From Plazaster borealis (taxonomy: Eukaryota; Echinodermata; Asteroidea; Forcipulatida; Labidiasteridae): DNA of 64,000 nucleotides. Under the pieces are notes generated by a model. It worked only from the letters and a program-made list of their open reading frames with translations, did not search any database and was not told the DNA's origin. How positions within the stretch are numbered: position 1 is the stretch's first letter; every line of letters begins with the position of its first letter. Of the stretch, positions 43,070-56,332 are shown piece by piece. Made by a program: the position numbers and the translations under genes. The stretch covers positions 26,998,336 through 27,062,335 of the forward strand of contig CM037460.1 in the NCBI GenBank assembly GCA_021014325.1, read 5' to 3'.

Positions 43070-44400
43070 TACCCATTGCTTGGGTAACTTACAATTAAGT
43101 GTGAGGGGGGGGGGGGCAATCTTGAGGGCTAATTTCGAAGTTAGTTTTCAGTAATCCAGCTGTTATTTTAAGTGAGGTTGATCATGACGTGGGGTCCAGG
43201 CCCCGCTTTAGGGCCCCATGAAAATCTGTTAACAGTATAGATGCTCTCTCAGAAAGGTTTTTATTTACACATTAAAAATTAGGGATTTAATTTATTTGCC
43301 ATTCAAATTTGTTTGAAGACTACAGTTTTAATTGGTCAGAAGTTCCCCCCTAGAAAAAATAGTGCAGCCCTCTTAAGATGTACCCAAGTTCCCTCGTTGA
43401 TCTGTCTCATTATAAATCAATTATAAACTGCTGAGGTTATTCTTTCATTCAATCAAAACAAATCAAAACATTTAATACATAAGCATATTCAAACACTGTA
43501 CAGGGTAAATGACCTCCTTTGCTAAATTGCGTCAGGTTTTTGTGGTCAAACCAGCCCCTTCCCTCCAACCCCCTCCCTTTGTCTCCCTGCTCATTGTTTA
43601 CCCCTTGCTTTTTCTGTGTACTCTCTGCCTCTCTCTCTCTATTTATGTATTTCCACTTGACTGCTTATATTTCAAAGTATTTGTTTGGAAACGATTAACT
43701 AGAATTTTGTTAGAAAAAAAATGTATCTCTTTCCACTTGACTGCTTATGTTACACCAGTATACCTGTTCATGTGTGTTGTGTTGGCATTTAGCCTTCGAG
43801 AAAGACTCTGCAAGGGTCGAAACGTCAGGCCATTAACTATTTTTTGCATTTATACCATAGGTCCTTTTGGTTGGTAAGCAGTTTGCAACAGCTAATTCTA
43901 CTTTCTCAGGTTTTTAAAAAGTTAAAATCTACCAAATTCACATGGGGTATGCCTTGTCAAATTTCAGAAAATGTTGTTGAAACTTTTCACTTGAAAGAAG
44001 AGGATGAAGGGAGTGGGGGTTACATAGTTTAAGGATGGGGGGAGGGGTGGACGGGGGTTACATAATTAAGATGCCAAGCTTCTTTATAATGTTCTTATTA
44101 GTATTATAGTATTAGTATTATTGTTCTCATTACTTGTTTACCCAAGGCAAAAATCACAAAACCAGAATGGTGAAAATAATATTAGTAGCTAGTTCCTACT
44201 GCATACACTTAAAATTAAAATTACGTGCTGCGTTGTGCGCAAAATTCCTAAACACTGCATATACTTATTGAAACACATACACTGAAGATTAATTTACAAT
44301 TACTTGCATAGGGGTGGTTGTGACTATTCTGTCCTTCAAGCCTCATTTTGGTTACATAGTCTTAATAGTGAGAACAGCATTGGTGGTTGAACCATGATGA
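43070..44400. other. Spacer with a retroelement-like tail
   Basis: Around 43793-43840 the run CTTCGAGAAAGACTCTGCAA then GGGTCGAAACGTCAGGCC is a hairpin-plus-GTCGAAACGT motif like those at 1480 and 22990. The frame 43509-43877 is low complexity and I do not call it a gene. The rest is AT-rich and unassigned. Confidence 0.4.
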
Positions 44401-44404
44401 ATGT

Positions 44405-44603
44405 CTATGACCTGGGCCCAATTTCATAAAGCTGTTAAGCAGCTGCTTAGCAAATATCTTTGCTAAGCAAGAATGGAGAGGGGTACCAGTCGCAGCAATG
44501 TAAACTGTATGGTGTTTTGGCTGGTAACCTATTTCTGCTAAGCAATATATATTTCTTTGCTTAGCAAATTTTTGTGCTTACATGCTTTATGAAATTGGGC
44601 TCC
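44405..44603. mobile_element. GGGCCCAATTTCAT-family MITE, complete copy
   Basis: Left end GGGCCCAATTTCATAAAGC, right end GCTTTATGAAATTGGGC, inverted, with GCTTAGCAAA repeats inside. Its right end lies about 15 bp from the start of duplication copy B. Confidence 0.8.
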
Positions 44604-44986
44604 TACAACAGGTACATTATTGTAAACGATTGCATTTAGTGATTTTGGGAGTAAAATTACACACAGACATGTACCAGCTCAGCTCATGACGTAATTCAAA
44701 CTTTGCACGTATAATAGATACGTGGGGTGTGTGATGTATTGACTGAATAGGATATTGGAAAGAAATTCATTTCATAGAGTAACTTGTTGATTATAGTTGT
44801 ACCTGGATAGACCGGTGTAGCATATCAAAGCTGCCAAGATCAAAACATAAACACTGTATGATATGAGTTATTGTCTAAAACAAATCATATTCAAGTGTAG
44901 TACGGAAATTAGGAAATTCAATGATCCATTTTTAATTGTAAAGATTTTCTGCTTGATCGCTAAGATCGATTTATCATGTATTAATT

Positions 44987-45363
44987 GGCGTGTCGTGGCC
45001 AAGCGGTCTAGTTCTCCGGACCCAACCTCTGGTGTTGTCAGCAACAGAGTGTGGGTTCGAATCCCGGTCGTTACACTTGTGCCTTTGAGCAAGGCTCTCA
45101 ACCAAAATTGCTACATAAAAAGTTGGGAAGGTTATGCATTCTGCTCTACCAGCCAGGCTCCTAGTGGATGATACCCATGCCTACATCCTTACAGACTGTG
45201 AAGGGGGTAACCCTGTTTCAGCCCCAGGAGTAGATGGCAACGTGCCCCTGGTGACAGTTGATTTGGATCAATAGCCCTAAGTTAAGTAGCCCTCAGTGGC
45301 AGTCCGGCCTTGTGAGTTAGGCATTATTTCATGAAATTAAAATATAATAAAAAATAAATAAAA
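44987..45363 (+). mobile_element. tRNA-headed SINE, copy 5
   Basis: Duplicate of 18623-19000, with B box GGTTCGAATCCC intact here. Confidence 0.8.
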
Positions 45364-47386
45364 GTTGAGGTTTGTAAAGTTGAAAACTTCACACCAATTG
45401 CTGATAACAAAAAAAGTTGTCACTAAAGACACAACTGTTTAGTACACAATAACAAAAATTGTGAACTAAAAGAAATTAATTAGGGAATAATAGTGTGATG
45501 ACCCAGTCTCCACTGCGTCAGAACTGCCAACTCTCCCTGATTCTGCAAAAAGTTCCCTGAAAATAAACCAATCTTTCCATGTTCTGATGAACAAATGTGA
45601 AAATCTCCCTGATTATGGAAACATTTTCCTCATTATGTTGAATGTAATTGTAAATGACGACCTGATTGATGTACAAAATCTCACTGATTGCAAGATGCAA
45701 ATGTTGGCAGCTCTTCTTTGTGGTAATGACCGGGTTGGTGGCTGAAAGCTGCTAATTGACTGAGTCATTTATTTGCTCGTTCACAGAGCAATCTTTATAT
45801 CACATGTTAATACACCCACACATGACCAGGCTTCGACCACAATCAGAGTGCATAAACTCTCTTAGCTGTTTATTCATTCTTTTTAATCACGTCTGGTCAG
45901 AAAAAATAGTGATATTCTTCTGTATTTTCCCCTCACATCGTCATGTATTTTGTTTATTTTATAGAAAGAGACTGATTCAGTTGATGATATTTTCTCAAAG
46001 ACAAAAAAACACAAATAAATGTTTTACGTAGAAAATGATTCTTACCTTTTGCCAAACAATTTGGAGACCACTCTTGATCAGTAAACTCCATCTACCAGGA
46101 GCTCCAAAAGATGCAAAAACGATTTTATGAAATCCATACAAACTAACGACCTGATATAGTCCTGAGCCGACATTTATAAGAAATACACAAAGCAATTTTG
46201 ATTTCTGTGAAGATTCATGTAAGATGTGAGAAATTATTTTAAACGATACAATTAGTGATTTGGGGGTAAAATTACACACAGACATCTACTAGGGCCCAAT
46301 TTCATGGAGCTGCTTAAGCAAAAAAAGTAGCTATAAGCACAACAAAATTATGCTTACCAGCATAAGGTTACCAGCCACACCCACACATGACTAGGCTTCG
46401 ACCACAATCAGAGTGCATTAACTCTCTGAGCTGTTTATTCATTCTTTTTAATCACGTCTGGTAAGAATAAATAGTGATATTCTTCTGTATTTTCCCCTCA
46501 CATCTTAATTTATTTTATTTCTTTTATAGAAAGAGACTGATTCAGTTAATGATATTTTCTAAAAGAAAAAAACCCCACAAATTAATGTTTTACTTGAAAG
46601 TGATTGTTTCTTTTTGCCAATCAATTACTATGGAGACCACTCTTGATCAGTAAACTCCTATTTCCAGGAGCTCCAAAAGATGCAAATTCAATTTTGTGAA
46701 ATCCATACAAACTAACGACCTGATATAGTCCTGAGCCGGCGTTTAGAAGAAATACACATATAGCTATTTTTCTTTCTGTGAAGATTCATGTAAGATATGA
46801 GAAATTATTTTATACAATAAATATAGTGATTTGGGGTAAAACTACACAGAGACATCTACCAGGCCCCCAAATTTATAGAGCTGCTTAAGCACAAAAAGTA
46901 GCTGTAAGCACAACAAGATTATGCTTACCAGAATAAGGTTACCAGCAAAACTACCATGTCACATGTACAATTTGTGACTGGTATCCTGCTAATTTTTGCT
47001 TAGTAGACAATATTTTCTGCTTAAGCAGCTCTATGAAATTTGGCCCAGCTTCGGAGCTAGAACTAACTCAAACTTTGCATGTACAATAGATGCGTGGGTG
47101 TGTGATGTATTGACTGAATAGGATATTGGTAAGAATATATTTTAATAGAGTAATTTGTTGATTATAGTTGTACCTGGAAAAGACCGATGTTGCATATCAA
47201 AGCTGTCAAGATCAAAACATAAACTCTGTATGATATGACTTATTGTCTAAAATAAATCATATTCAAGTGTAGTATGGAAATTCGGAAATTCAATGATCCG
47301 TTTTTAATTCTAAACATTTTCTTGGAGGAAGCTCTCTCAAGTTTCTTACTGCTTGATAGCTTAGATAGATTTATCACGTATTATTT

Positions 47387-47750
47387 GGCGTGCCGTGGCC
47401 GAGCGGTCTAGTTCACGGGACCTTAGCTCTGGTGTTGTCAGCAGCAGAGTGTTGGTTCGAATCCCGGTCATGACACTTGTGCCCTTGAGCAAGGCTCTTA
47501 ACCATAATTGCTCCATAAAAAGTTGGGGAGGTATTGCATTCTGCTCTACCAGCCAGGCTCCTAGTAAATGATACCCATGCCTACATCTTTACGGACTGTG
47601 AAGGGGGTAACCCTGTTTCAGCCCTAGGAGTAGGTGGCATTGTGCCCCTGGTGACAGTTGATTTGGGTTGACAGCCCTCACCTTGAAATGGCCGTCCGGC
47701 CTTGTGAGTTAGGCGATATGCCATAAAAGAAAAACATAAAATAAAAATTA
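47387..47750 (+). mobile_element. tRNA-headed SINE, copy 6
   Basis: Same family, in the second array unit of copy B. At the matching point of copy A (21068-21090) the SINE is missing: TTATTTGGC runs directly into AATCAGTCC. Confidence 0.8.
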
Positions 47751-48451
47751 GTCCCATTTGTTGAGGTTTGTAAAGTTGAAAAATTCACACCTTTCGCTGA
47801 TGACAAAAAGGTTGTCACTAAAGACACAAATGCTTAGTACACAATAAATACAATTAACAATATTGTGAACTCAAAATTAATTAGGGAATAACAGTGTGAT
47901 GACCCGGTCTTCACTGCGTCAGAACTGCCAACTCTCCCAAATTCTGCAGAAAGTTCCCAGAAAATAAACCAATCTTTCCATGTTTTGATGAACAAATGTG
48001 AAAATCTCCCTGATTATTGAAACATTTTCCCCATTATGTTGAATGTAATTGTAAATGACGACCTGATTGATGTACAAAATCTCCCTGATTGTAAGCTACA
48101 AATATTGGCAGCTCTTCTTTGTGGTAATGACCGGGTTGGGGGTGGCTGCTGTTAATTGACCGAGTCATTTATTTGCTCGTTCACAGAGCCGGTATTTATA
48201 CCACATGTTAATACACCCCCCATGTGACCAGTCTTCGACCAATCGAGTCCATGAACTCTCCGAGATGTTTATTAAATATTTTTTAATCGTGTCTGATAAT
48301 AATGACATACTGGTGCAACAAGAACAATTCTAATTCCTGAGAATTGTTTTTGTCCGAACTGATTGCAGAATAAGAAACCAAATTGCGGGAAACAATATGA
48401 AGAATGACAAGTTGTTCTCTTTTTGTTTTCTTTTCCCCTGATTGGTTGCAG

Positions 48452-48561
48452 ACATCTTTGGATGGGTTGGAGCATGTCCAAGTAGACAAGGAGATTCTTG
48501 ATGATAAATGTCAGATGCTTCAGTATCGACTTGAACAGTGGCAAAATGAAACCAGAGAAAA
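48452..48561 (+). CDS. HMMR: HMMR cassette B exon 1
   Basis: Acceptor ggttgcag and donor gtaagt as in copy A. 110 nt, phase 0 in and phase 2 out. Confidence 0.82.
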
Positions 48562-51500
48562 GTAAGTTGGTGTCTCTCTGTTCTCCTGCTAATCAGCAAC
48601 TAATTGTTTCAACCCAATGCCCGATAAACAGAAATTCCATTCCGGATAGCCACGATGTGTACAATGAATAGAGCGCAAGGCGCTTACCGTGGCATTTTCC
48701 GCTTACTGTCACAATTTTCTGCTTACCATGGCATTTACCGCTTACTGTTCCATTTTTCTGTTTACTGTCGCCATTTTCCGCTTACTGTCTCCATTTTCTG
48801 CTTACTGTCGCCATTTTCTGCTTACTGTCACCATGTTTTGCTTACTGTCACAATTTTCTGCTTACCGTGGCATTTTTCGCTTACTGTCGCCAATTTCTGC
48901 TTACTGTCACAATTTTCCGCTTCTTACCATGGCATTTTCCGCTTACTGCACCATTTTCTGCTTACTGACACCATTTTCTGCTTACTGTCACCATTTTCTG
49001 CTTACTGTTACCATTTTCTGCTTACAATTGCCATTTTCTGCTTACTGTCTCCATTTTCCGCTTACTTCTGTTAGTGTTGTTTTGTACATCAAATTTTCAA
49101 AGTGAGGTTGATATTTGCAAATAATTTAGCGAGGCGGTCGTTTAAGGTACGGTATTAAACAGGATCGGTAAGGATAAAAAACAACCCACATTTGTAAAAT
49201 GCCTGTGGTTTTTTTTCACAGGACTCGGGAAAGTACCGAGTATACAGTGCTTTACACACATCGGTGTACGGATAAAACCAAATATAATATGGAAAAAAAA
49301 CATCATTGTATATTTTTAGGCTGAACAAACTAGAACAATTTTTTCTGTGAAATATTTCCCTCTGAAATGAAGTCATATTTGAGAAAACTGTATCTGAAAA
49401 CCTAAAAAAACAAAAAACAGCAATTACAGCTGATTTCGGTTGTTGCAACCAAAATTAAGGACGATATGTTTACATGCTGAAAATTGTGCATGTTTTTTCA
49501 CTATTTTCTCCTGACTCACACAACGGATTTAGCTCAAATTTTCACAGGTTTGTTATTTCATGTATATGGTTGATCACACAAAACATGAACACTGTCTGCG
49601 ACTCAGTTTGTCAGCTCTACCAATCCTGTATAGGCCTATAGTACCTTTAAAGTGAGGTGGGCCACCTCACGTTTGAATAAGCATGGAAAAACACGTTAAC
49701 TATAGAGTAAGCTAGTCGAAATGTTGAGACCAATTAAGAACTCACTCCGCGACAGTGAAGTTAATAACGAGAAGTCCCCTCGATCCACTAAGCGAAAGTA
49801 GTAGTACCGGCCGATTTTCTACCTTCCGCCCAGGTAGTAGTTAATAAGCAGGACAGTTCTTTTCACAACTTGATAGTCTCCCGATTTCCGAAATCTACTC
49901 CCTGCGGCAGTAGAATAAATAGCAAGACAAGTTCTCAAAGAACAAATCTACACAGCAAAGTAGATATACACATGGTTTTTCGAATATACATAGAAAAACA
50001 CACTGTTATGTGCTAGCTGTGGTGTAGGGGAAGAATACCCAGGAACATGAAGTACACAAAGCACAGTCAGACATTCCTTGCTAACCTATGAAATACTCTC
50101 CCATAAACGCTGTGAAATTTGTCCCAGTAAATTGAAAGTAGGAGCATATTTGTCACATTCCCTGCCTGCATTAATACTAACTGGTACTGAAACGCATTGT
50201 ACAAAACAAGGTGCCAGACTAGTGTCCCCTCTAAGCCTCCGTTTAGTTGCAGTTAAAGGTGGGTTCCAAGGTCAAATTCATTTTTGTGATCCACTCATTT
50301 TCCAATAGATAGAGTCTTTAAAACAATTTGTTTTATTATGCGGCCATATCGTTCCACAAATGAGGTTCTACTTAAAATTCTGGTTCATATTTGAACTTTT
50401 TGTTTTTTCAGGGAGGCAGAGACTAAGTTTATAATCCAGGAGTTGCGGAACGAGGTGAGTCGGATGAATGTTGCGTTTGACAGTGCAACCAAACTCAAGG
50501 ACGACGCAGTGGAGGGAAAACTCCAGATGGAGTCAGAGTAAGTCTTGTTCACCTAAATTTGTTCTCTTTAAAGGCATCGTACACGTTTGGTAATGACTCT
50601 GATAATTATTGGCAATAAAAACTTACTTGGTAAGAAGTACAGCAGCTTTGGATAGTATAATGCATTTTGAGAAACTTTTCACTTGGAAGTACTGCAGTTA
50701 TGGAAAATATCACCTTTTATCCCCAAAACATTTTAATCTGAGAAGCACTCTCAGAGTGTGTATTCCAATGCAGATTATTCTTCCTGCGTGGACATAACCA
50801 TTCCAGATTGTTGGCAATATCTCAAAAACGCTGCCACATTTTGAAATGAAATTTTCACAGGTTAGTTTTATGGTATATATCTACAACTATATAGGTTTAA
50901 AACAAACACTATGCTCCAACTACCAAAGGTGTACGGACTGTACGATGCCTTTAAGCAGTCAATATTGCTGACCAATGTTCTGCTAAGCAAAAATGAGCAG
51001 GATACCAATTACAAATATTTTATGTTACATGGTATTTTGGCTGGTAACCTTATTCTGGTAAGCATAATTTGATTGTGCTTAGCTAATTTTTGTGGTTGAG
51101 CAGCTTTATGAAACTGTGCCCTTGGTAACAGAGGTCTCTGTAATCTCCGTGTTATTCCAGACCTGGTGAGGCTCTAATTCTAGTTTGCGCATTCTTTTTT
51201 CTTGATTTAACTCTTGTTTTCTCATGTCCCTTCAGGCTCGCCCAAATACACTGCAACAATCAGTTAATGGAGGAAAATGCTGATCAAATGATGGAAGAAC
51301 TGGAAAGGTAAAGTACTAATAAATTGACGGTCAAAATATCCCTTAACCCCCCAAAATGGCACCACCAAGATTATCGTGATATATTCGGTCAATATTGTCT
51401 TTGTTTTATCTTCACCAAGTCAAAAAGAGTTTTCATTTATTTGCACACAAAAAAAACAGCACCATTTTCAGTGACATTTTTGTATAATTAAATCTGGATA

Positions 51501-53333
51501 CCTTACAGGATAAAGGCTGTGGAGAACACACACTTCAAGGAGAAAGAGGACCTAAAATCAACCCTTGAGGAACTCCAAGAAGAACAGATGAAACTCCACA
51601 AGGTACACTCTTGGGAAATCAAAATTAAATCTTAAAAACCATTAACTTATTGCTGTTTTGCATTTGATGCAAAGAAAAAAAAATACAGGATTGGTAATTG
51701 TATTGAAGAAAATTGTTGTTTCAATCTGGGAGCTCTCTGATGATTGAAGTTGAAGCCAGTACCAATCCTCCATAAAAAAAATATTCCATCTGAAATACTG
51801 TCAAAGTTGAGAAAATAGTGGTTTTGGCTCCCCATTAGCACTGTTACAGCAATCTAAATAAGCTTAATATAAAGAGAGAAACAAAAAGTTGACTGATAAC
51901 TAGAGGAAGGGACAGGAAGCAACAATCTTTAGAATTAACTTTGATACAGGACAAGAAACGACTGGAGGAAACGATCAAGGAACTGTCAGAAGTCAACGCC
52001 AAGCTGGCCGGTCACCAGAACTTAAAGCAGAAGATCCACTATCACCAACAAGTCAAGAATGAAAATGTCCTCCTTAAAGAGGTAATCAATATTTGCTTTT
52101 GGAAAATTCATATTCAGGCAAAAACATTTTTTTTTTTTTTTTTTGGGGGGGGTGGGGGTATTTTTAACTCCAATGTTTTTTTGTTGATAGGAAACTCTTT
52201 TTGGAGGAGAAAGTGGAGTAGCCTATATCTGGGCCCAATATCATAGAGCTGCTTAAGAATGAAAGTAGCTAAGCACAATAAAATTATGCTTACCAGAATA
52301 AGGTAACCAGCCAAAATACCATGTCACATGTACAATCCGTGACTGGTATCCTGCTTACTTCTGCTTAGCAGAAAACTGTTAAGCATTATTTGCTATTTAA
52401 GCAGCTCTATAAAATCGGGCCCAGCTCTCTCAAAACCAGGGCGGTTGCGGTCAGTTAACTGTGTACACACGACCCCGTACAATGTATAGACTGCAAGTCT
52501 CATGCATATTGAAAACCAGAAAAAACCCAGACCGAAGACTATATTTTTCTATGAAATCAAATCTTTTAAAATTGTATTTATACAAAGTTCTTGAAAACAA
52601 AAAATACCCATAGCAAGTTGTTATAAATAAATGTTCAATTTTTGTTTAATACAAATATTTTGTTCAAATTAACATTGAAACAAAATTCAAACTTCGGACG
52701 AGGATGCTTAATGTTTGAAACCCCATTTGCCAATCACGCCTGAATATGTGCGTCTATCACATAGGTTTAATGACAACATGCTAGACAGTTGGGCAGCATT
52801 CTTAATTTAATTTTGATTAGAGGTCTTTACACACTTGCGTGTGTGTAAGGGTATGTCTACGCATTCAAACCGAGGACTTTAACAAAAGGGATCCGGGGAA
52901 AAGGTGTACCGAGGACGTCCTCGCTTTGATTTCGTGTACAAAACCAATGGGGACGTCGCTGAAAAACACTATGTCCAAACAATGGGAGAACAAAGAGAAG
53001 TCCTCAGTTTACACCTTACACATACATGTGTGTGTGTGTACCGTGTAGATGCAATCTCCATATGATATTATTGCAGGCTGGCAACATTTCATTCAAACAG
53101 ACACTATAGGAGGGTCAAATATTCGTCACTTTTTATATTGATCTCTACTTTGACAGCAACTGGCCAAAATCCAAAACAAAAGCAAACTGGCGAAGGGAGA
53201 GTTGGAGCAGTACAAGAGAACTTTTGGGGATCTGAAGCTCAACGGCAACGGAAGCAGTTCGGAGACGGAGAACGGTTCCTCACCCCTGAAGACGGTGAAG
53301 GAGAACGTTGACCCAAGGATGATGACATCATGA
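48452..53333 (+). CDS. HMMR: Duplicated HMMR 3' cassette, six exons, no 5' part
   Basis: Exons 48452-48561, 50412-50537, 51236-51307, 51509-51602, 51950-52081 and 53157-53333 match the last six exons of copy A in length, phase and splice sites. Together they encode 236 residues plus stop with no frameshift or stop. The only residue difference I see is near the end, PRMMTS against PRLLTS. Other changes are silent, such as GGGTTG for GGGTTA. Since the earlier exons and any promoter are not in copy B, it is either an unexpressed partial copy, an alternative 3' end reached by splicing from 10816 over about 38 kb, or a leftover second haplotype. Purifying selection or very recent origin would both explain its intact state. 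Confidence 0.85.
48690..49075 (+). repeat. 20-bp minisatellite, copy B
   Basis: Duplicate of 22000-22395 with point changes and about one unit fewer. Confidence 0.88.
49690..49990. repeat. GTCGAAACGTT hairpin repeat (copy B)
   Basis: Only one merged block, where copy A has two (22970-23510). Has AGCTAGTCGAAATGTTGAG. Confidence 0.6.
50412..50537 (+). CDS. HMMR: HMMR cassette B exon 2
   Basis: 126 nt, acceptor ttttttcag and donor gtaagt. Sequence appears identical to 23940-24065. Confidence 0.82.
50572..50950. mobile_element. TTAA MITE, variant B (copy B)
   Basis: TTAA on both sides, with AGGCATCGTACACGTTTGG and GTACGATGCCT ends. Orthologous to 24100-24456, so it was present before the duplication. 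Confidence 0.7.
51236..51307 (+). CDS. HMMR: HMMR cassette B exon 3
   Basis: 72 nt, acceptor cccttcag and donor gtaaag. Same product as 24742-24813. Confidence 0.82.
51509..51602 (+). CDS. HMMR: HMMR cassette B exon 4
   Basis: 94 nt, acceptor ccttacag and donor gtacac. Same product as 25010-25103. Confidence 0.82.
51950..52081 (+). CDS. HMMR: HMMR cassette B exon 5 (LAGHQNLKQKI)
   Basis: 132 nt, acceptor tgatacag and donor gtaatc. Same product as 25441-25572. Confidence 0.85.
53157..53333 (+). CDS. HMMR: HMMR cassette B last exon
   Basis: 177 nt to TGA. KEN retained. Ends PRMMTS instead of PRLLTS. Confidence 0.83.
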   Translation, partial: QLAKIQNKSKLAKGELEQYKRTFGDLKLNGNGSSSETENGSSPLKTVKENVDPRMMTS

Positions 53334-54740
53334 GACATGAGGACTCTATCTGTTTGAAAATGAGTACATCACTAAACTTAATAAGTAATTTCCCTTCCTC
53401 TTTAACAAAAAATGGACACACCGTCTGGATTTGCCGTCTCTTAATCCTGAAACAGACTTACTGGAACAGTAAGTATTCATAATTTTGTACAAACAGTTTT
53501 ACAAGAGTCGTAAACATTTACCCCTGAGGTAGTATTTCCAAGGATCAAATTGGAGTTGGAATTAGTTTCACTAAATTAGATTGGTGCTCGTCAAAATGGG
53601 AATTCTCTTATACGAATTTCCTTTTGGGAGACAGGGCTCCAGGCCATGGTGGCGTCCATTTTGATGGGAGGATGGGTTTTTTTCTTCTTTATTGAATTCA
53701 ATTGTAGTAATTTATAAAAACAAATCATGGAATTTGTAAGTTAAAAACACCTTGAATTCCCTGTATGAATTTTCTCTTTGAGACAACATTTTTCACAAAC
53801 ATTTTTATTTATGGATGTTTTAATCTAGTTTGAAATTAATAACTTTGGAATTTGAGCAAGCGAACGGATTATTCTTTCCGAAAATTCCCACCAAAACATG
53901 TACAGACTTTGATTGTCAGGACTGATTTTTAAAATCAATTTCAATTTGATGATATTAATTAAGTTAGTAATAGGCAATGAAATCCAATCTTATTAGACAT
54001 TGTTCTATCTATCCATAAAACGCAAAAAGCGACTAAGAGAGACGGCGAGAAAGGAAAAAAAGAGCAAATTACAACTTTCATGATGGCAAAAAAACACAAA
54101 CTTGGCTCCATTTCAGAGTTGACAAACATTAATTGTTTGGAATAGGGGAGTTTGGAAAAAAACCAGCAGTGAGATGTTTGTCAAAAACGTTTTGTTCAAA
54201 AAATTATTTTATTTAGTTTTGCTTTTTCCTACTATGATACGAGTACTTTGAATTGAATCTCTCAATCTTTTTGAAGATTGTTAATAATTTTTGGGGGGAA
54301 ATGGACAAGCTGATAGTTTTCAACTTGGAGTATAATTATTGTTTTTCTTTTTTTCTTCTTTTTAATAGCGGTAAATAATTGGCATGGACCAAGTCTAGGT
54401 ACAAGAATTGGATGTCATTTGAATTTTGTTCAACTTTTAATTGTACAGAGAATGTGGTAGTTTAACAAATAATATTATTGGCGCTGGTGAATTTTTCCCA
54501 CAATGTTGACTTTTTGTCTGGTTATTTTTGTCTGAAGCCCACTGCGGTTTAACTCGATAAGGATTCAAATATTCAATTTTGTTTTATTCTTGATCATGAT
54601 ATCTTCCTTATTAGATATTCTCAGATGGCTAACTTTGTTTTGGAGCAGTATGTCATCTTTTTCCCATCCATAGTTTGGAAATGGGTCTGGAATTTCATCC
54701 ATGCACAGGCAAGCCCACTTCCCACTGAAAGCCAAGATTG
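53334..54740 (+). other. 3' flank of cassette B
   Basis: Parallel to 27164-28560, with scattered substitutions and no coding signal. The AATAAA candidate of copy A is not kept. Confidence 0.4.
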
Positions 54741-54744
54741 ATGG

Positions 54745-55030
54745 TCAGGTTGGTGTAGAGGTATCTTTCCTCACCTTCCACCCCCAGGACCCGGGTTCGA
54801 ATCACGCCGAGGGCACTACGTGGATTGGGTTTTCAGTCCATACCCGACTGCGGGGGTTTTCCCTGGAATAAATCTCTGGGGTTTTCCTCCCACATCTAAA
54901 CTGAAACTTCCTTTCTTGTCTTCTCTCCATTGAGGTTCTTGGCTAGTACAGTGATTAAGTTCGCTTTTCTGAGAGTCCTTGGCTTCATAACCAGAATAGA
55001 TGAAATGAAATGAAATGAAATGAAATGACT
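54745..55030 (+). mobile_element. tRNA-like SINE with ATGAA tail (copy B)
   Basis: Duplicate of 28575-28855. Tail at 55000-55025 has two more ATGAA units than copy A. Confidence 0.7.
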
Positions 55031-55112
55031 ATTGAGGTCATGGCCCCTGTAAAATTCAAGTCCTGGACAGGCTAAACTACTCAAAGGAAAGTATTCATCA
55101 TAATAATAATAA

Positions 55113-55277
55113 GGGAATAAAAGAGTAGGTGACGAGTTCTTAAACGGCCGTTTAAAACCGGCAGGGTCGTGGCCGTGTGATAAAGGCCCGAGCCGAAGGC
55201 GAGGCCTTTATCGCACGGCCACGACCCTGCAAGGTTTTAAACGGCCGCTTAAGAACGAGTCACTACTCTTTGTTCCC
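55113..55277. mobile_element. Near-perfect 165-bp palindrome, copy B only
   Basis: The left arm GGGAATAAAAGAGTAGGTGA is matched inversely by TCACTACTCTTTGTTCCC. The pairing runs on through TAAACGGCCG, GGGTCGTGGCCGTG and ATAAAGGCC to a centre near 55195. It is part of an insertion of roughly 0.9 kb that copy A lacks (between 28915 and 29025). High GC against AT-rich flanks. Confidence 0.8.
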
Positions 55278-55639
55278 ATTCATAAATGCCCTTATGTTAA
55301 AAAGCAATATAATATCACAATTATAGACAATGTCACACTGTTTCTTTTGCGAATTTTTCGAAGTTTGCAAATTTCCAAAAACTTTTGTAAAAATGTTTTG
55401 TGCGCGTCGGTCGGTGTGTATACGCGCGTGTACACACATATTACGCGCTGTTACTAATAGCTATGAATTGCGTTCTGCGTAATTTAAATTGGTGTACATG
55501 AGCTTGCGCCCAACACGCCGAAGCCAGCCGGTCTTAAACAGCTTCAGCTGTGTCTTTATCAACCGTTTAAACACCCCCACGTGACGCGTTCTCCACCAAT
55601 AGGAGTAGCGAAACTGTCTGGGGTATTTATGAATAAAAA

Positions 55640-55934
55640 ATAACAAGCCTGTGAAAATTTGGGCTCAATTGGTCATCGAAGTTGCAAGAAAATGATGAAA
55701 GAAAAAACACCCTTGTTGTACAAATTTGTGTGCTTTCAGTTAGGAATAAAAACTTCTTGCAAGAAGTTTTTATTATTTTAGTGAGAAATTACCTCTTTCT
55801 CAAAAACTACGTTACTTCAGAGGGAGTCGGTTCTAACAATGTTTTATACTATCAACAGCTCTCCGTTGCTCGTTACCAAGTAAGTTTTTATGCTAATAAA
55901 TATTTTAAGTAATTACCAAACGTGTACGATGCCT
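55640..55934. mobile_element. TTAA MITE, variant A, truncated (copy B only)
   Basis: Inverted relative to 13787-14157, one end truncated, the other ends GTACGATGCCT then TTAA. Same copy-B-specific insertion as the palindrome. Confidence 0.7.
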
Positions 55935-56332
55935 TTAAATTGTCAAATCTTTAGATATTAAAACAACAGCACTTCTGTTTCAAGCGATTGGCATTATTTC
56001 TATTCAATGAACTGTCAACTAGTGAGATTAAATTTAACGAAATAAACAAAAGCGGTCAAGTGGTAAAAAGTTAAACAATCCTTCCCCCCAAAAAGCTATC
56101 AAATTAAAAAGGGGATCATTGAGTTTCATACTGGAGTTACATTAAATGCATCTTTGATAAATGATTAGCCTGTTATTTATATCGCATGACCTTTTTAAAA
56201 TATTATGACAGTTTTGGATGTATGCCCCCCAAAAAATCAAATCTAACAAAGATCATGAGTTGTATGTAAGTGACTTTTCGCAAACCAACAATGCCATGAT
56301 AATTGACTTTGGATTTGATGTCAGCACTCGCT

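Noticed and set aside
43509..43877. 122-codon plus-strand frame.
   Set aside because: Pyrimidine-rich low-complexity start and a retroelement-like tail at the end. No domain recognised.
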